A DNA stretch of 7,838 nucleotides from GCA-003244245 sp038276315 (GTDB lineage Bacteria; Actinomycetota; Actinomycetes; Mycobacteriales; Pseudonocardiaceae). The notes under the pieces are model-generated. The model made no database searches. It had not been told where the DNA came from and was given only the letters and a program-made list of their open reading frames with translations. Both the position numbers and the translations under genes were made by a program. Positions 6,940-7,838 of this stretch are shown piece after piece; position 1 is the stretch's first letter; every line of letters begins with the position of its first letter. The stretch is from contig JBBPZY010000018.1 of NCBI GenBank assembly GCA_038276315.1, positions 1-7,838 on the forward strand. The letters run 5' to 3'.

Positions 6940-7271
6940 TCGACGTCAACGACCGCCCTGCCCATCCGAACCGACCCGATCAGACAGCAGATCCTCTCAA
7001 ACCCGAATCGGCGACCAACGCCCTACCGCGCACGAGTGCGCAGCTCGCCGTCGTCGGTCTCGATGGGCAGCTACCCCGACGGCGGACGGGGCGGGTGATG
7101 CAGATAGAGACTGGAGCGGTGCCGCCGGTCTCGGAGACGATCGTGGCGATGGTGTCCCCCGGCCGCGCGCAGGTGTGCGGCCGGGGGCGAGGTTGCGCGG
7201 GTCGACCACACTACCGACCGATCTGGCGGCCGTTCATTAAAGCTCAACATCGGGTTCTGGTCGTATCCCGC
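6940..7271. other. Gene-free stretch with one hairpin
   Basis: Between the truncated 5' end of the transposase and the 3' end of the DinB-like gene. The reading frames here are short and arginine/proline-rich in all six frames and look like GC-rich noise. None gives the missing transposase N-terminus. I see no tRNA, terminal inverted repeat or convincing promoter. The only clear structure is the hairpin at 7156–7187. Confidence 0.6.
7156..7187 (-). terminator. Perfect 11-bp GC hairpin, possible terminator of the DinB-like gene
   Basis: CCCCCGGCCGC (7156–7166) and GCGGCCGGGGG (7177–7187) form a perfect 11-bp stem around a 10-nt loop. It lies 84 nt past the stop of the minus-strand DinB-like gene. 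There is no T-tract on either side, as in many GC-rich actinobacterial terminators. It could instead be a protein-binding palindrome or the scar of a mobile element. Confidence 0.45.
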
Positions 7272-7838
7272 TCATACCCGATCTGGGCCCTTCCAGGGTT
7301 GCACCCATGGGTTGGCCGGCCAACCCTCCGCGGCGGCCATCAGCGGCAAGGCTGTGGCACCGTCGAGTGATTCCCGGACGATGTCAGCGTGGCCGGCGTG
7401 ACGGGCGGTCTCCTCGATCAAATGGAGCAGAACCCACCGCACCGACCACGCCGTGACGCCCGCCAACCAAGACAGCTCCTGCGGAACCGGTACCGGCTGC
7501 CCGAGGTCGGTGATCTGCGCGATGATCGTGTCGGTCTCCTTGGCCGCGAGGTCGTAGAGGTCGAGGACACCGGCCAAGGTCTCGCTGGGCCCGAGCCGAA
7601 GATTGGCCTCGTGGTCCTCTGCTGACCACTCCCGGCCGCGTTGTTGAACGGTCATCATCCAACCCCGCTCCACAGTCGCGAGGTGTTTGATCAGCCCTCC
7701 GATACTGAGCGAACCCGCAGTGGGCGTTGCCCGGGCCTGCTCGTCGGTGAGCCCGTGCGCGGTGAGGCGGAGTACCAGGCGCTGCTGAGCGAGGTAAGCC
7801 AGCAGCCCCTCGCACTCGTCAGCTACTGGCGCAACGAA
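7272..7838 (-). CDS. DinB/DUF664 family protein, 5' end beyond window
   Basis: Four-helix-bundle protein of the DinB superfamily, whose members often bind a metal through a histidine triad and include thiol-dependent transferases (mycothiol or bacillithiol type); the substrate of this one is unknown. The frame is open to the window edge and contributes 188 residues, beginning APVADECEGLLAYLAQQR after two edge residues, so only about 10 N-terminal residues are likely missing. The GTG at 7673 is internal. Typical DUF664 blocks are LTAHGLTDEQARATPTAGSL, IGGLIKHLATVERGW, WSVRWVLLHLIEETARHAGH, ADIVRESLDGATALPLMAAA and a final NPWVQPWK. Candidate metal ligands are His52, His147 and His150 (numbered from the window edge), which match the usual positions. 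No frameshift is seen, so it appears functional. It is cytoplasmic (no signal or membrane segment) and points away from the window edge toward the transposon remnant. Confidence 0.93.
   Translation of the reverse strand, partial: FVAPVADECEGLLAYLAQQRLVLRLTAHGLTDEQARATPTAGSLSIGGLIKHLATVERGWMMTVQQRGREWSAEDHEANLRLGPSETLAGVLDLYDLAAKETDTIIAQITDLGQPVPVPQELSWLAGVTAWSVRWVLLHLIEETARHAGHADIVRESLDGATALPLMAAAEGWPANPWVQPWKGPDRV

Noticed and set aside
6997..7370. Short ORFs of 70–91 residues on both strands near the hairpin
   Set aside because: Arginine/proline-rich, no ribosome binding site and no family resemblance; partly overlapping the DinB-like gene.
1..7838. CRISPR array, tRNA or rRNA genes
   Set aside because: No spaced repeats, cloverleaf-like sequence or rRNA-like sequence was noticed on either strand by eye.

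Overview
The window is GC-rich, with GTG starts, 4-nt GTGA gene overlaps and actinobacterial families throughout: a TreS–maltokinase pair, the DUF5753/DUF397 regulator pair and an actinobacterial-type DinB protein. It looks like chromosome of a mycolic-acid-type actinobacterium (Nocardia, Rhodococcus, Mycobacterium or a relative). The genus is inference; the families are read directly.

Left part (1–2171): conserved metabolic chromosome. The 3' part of treS (trehalose synthase) overlaps a complete maltokinase gene. Together they convert trehalose to maltose and then maltose-1-phosphate, the donor for GlgE alpha-glucan synthesis. Next (2210–2772) is a compact RelBE toxin–antitoxin module. It closely resembles the relBE family known from M. 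tuberculosis, and its antitoxin start appears leaderless.

Middle part (2790–3904): a small uncharacterised gene on the minus strand with a good ribosome binding site. It faces away from a DUF5753-type regulator that has lost its N-terminal helix-turn-helix and has no usable start codon. The regulator's usual DUF397 partner follows and is intact.

Right-centre part (3892–6939, minus strand): a gene graveyard. An N- and C-terminally truncated Tn3-family transposase is joined abruptly, out of frame, near 5595 to the C-terminal third of a type ISP (LlaBIII-like) restriction–modification enzyme. The enzyme remnant has an additional 1-nt frameshift near its end. Neither product can be active.

Right end (6940–7838): about 330 bp without a gene, containing a perfect 11-bp GC hairpin, and then a DinB/DUF664-family protein that runs off the window edge.

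Taken together, the window shows a metabolic operon bordering a decayed accessory region (TA module, broken regulator, dead R-M system, dead transposon). I see no intact novel multi-gene system. The most informative features are the Tn3/ISP fusion scar, the ISP frameshift, the headless regulator beside a small orphan gene, and the leaderless antitoxin.
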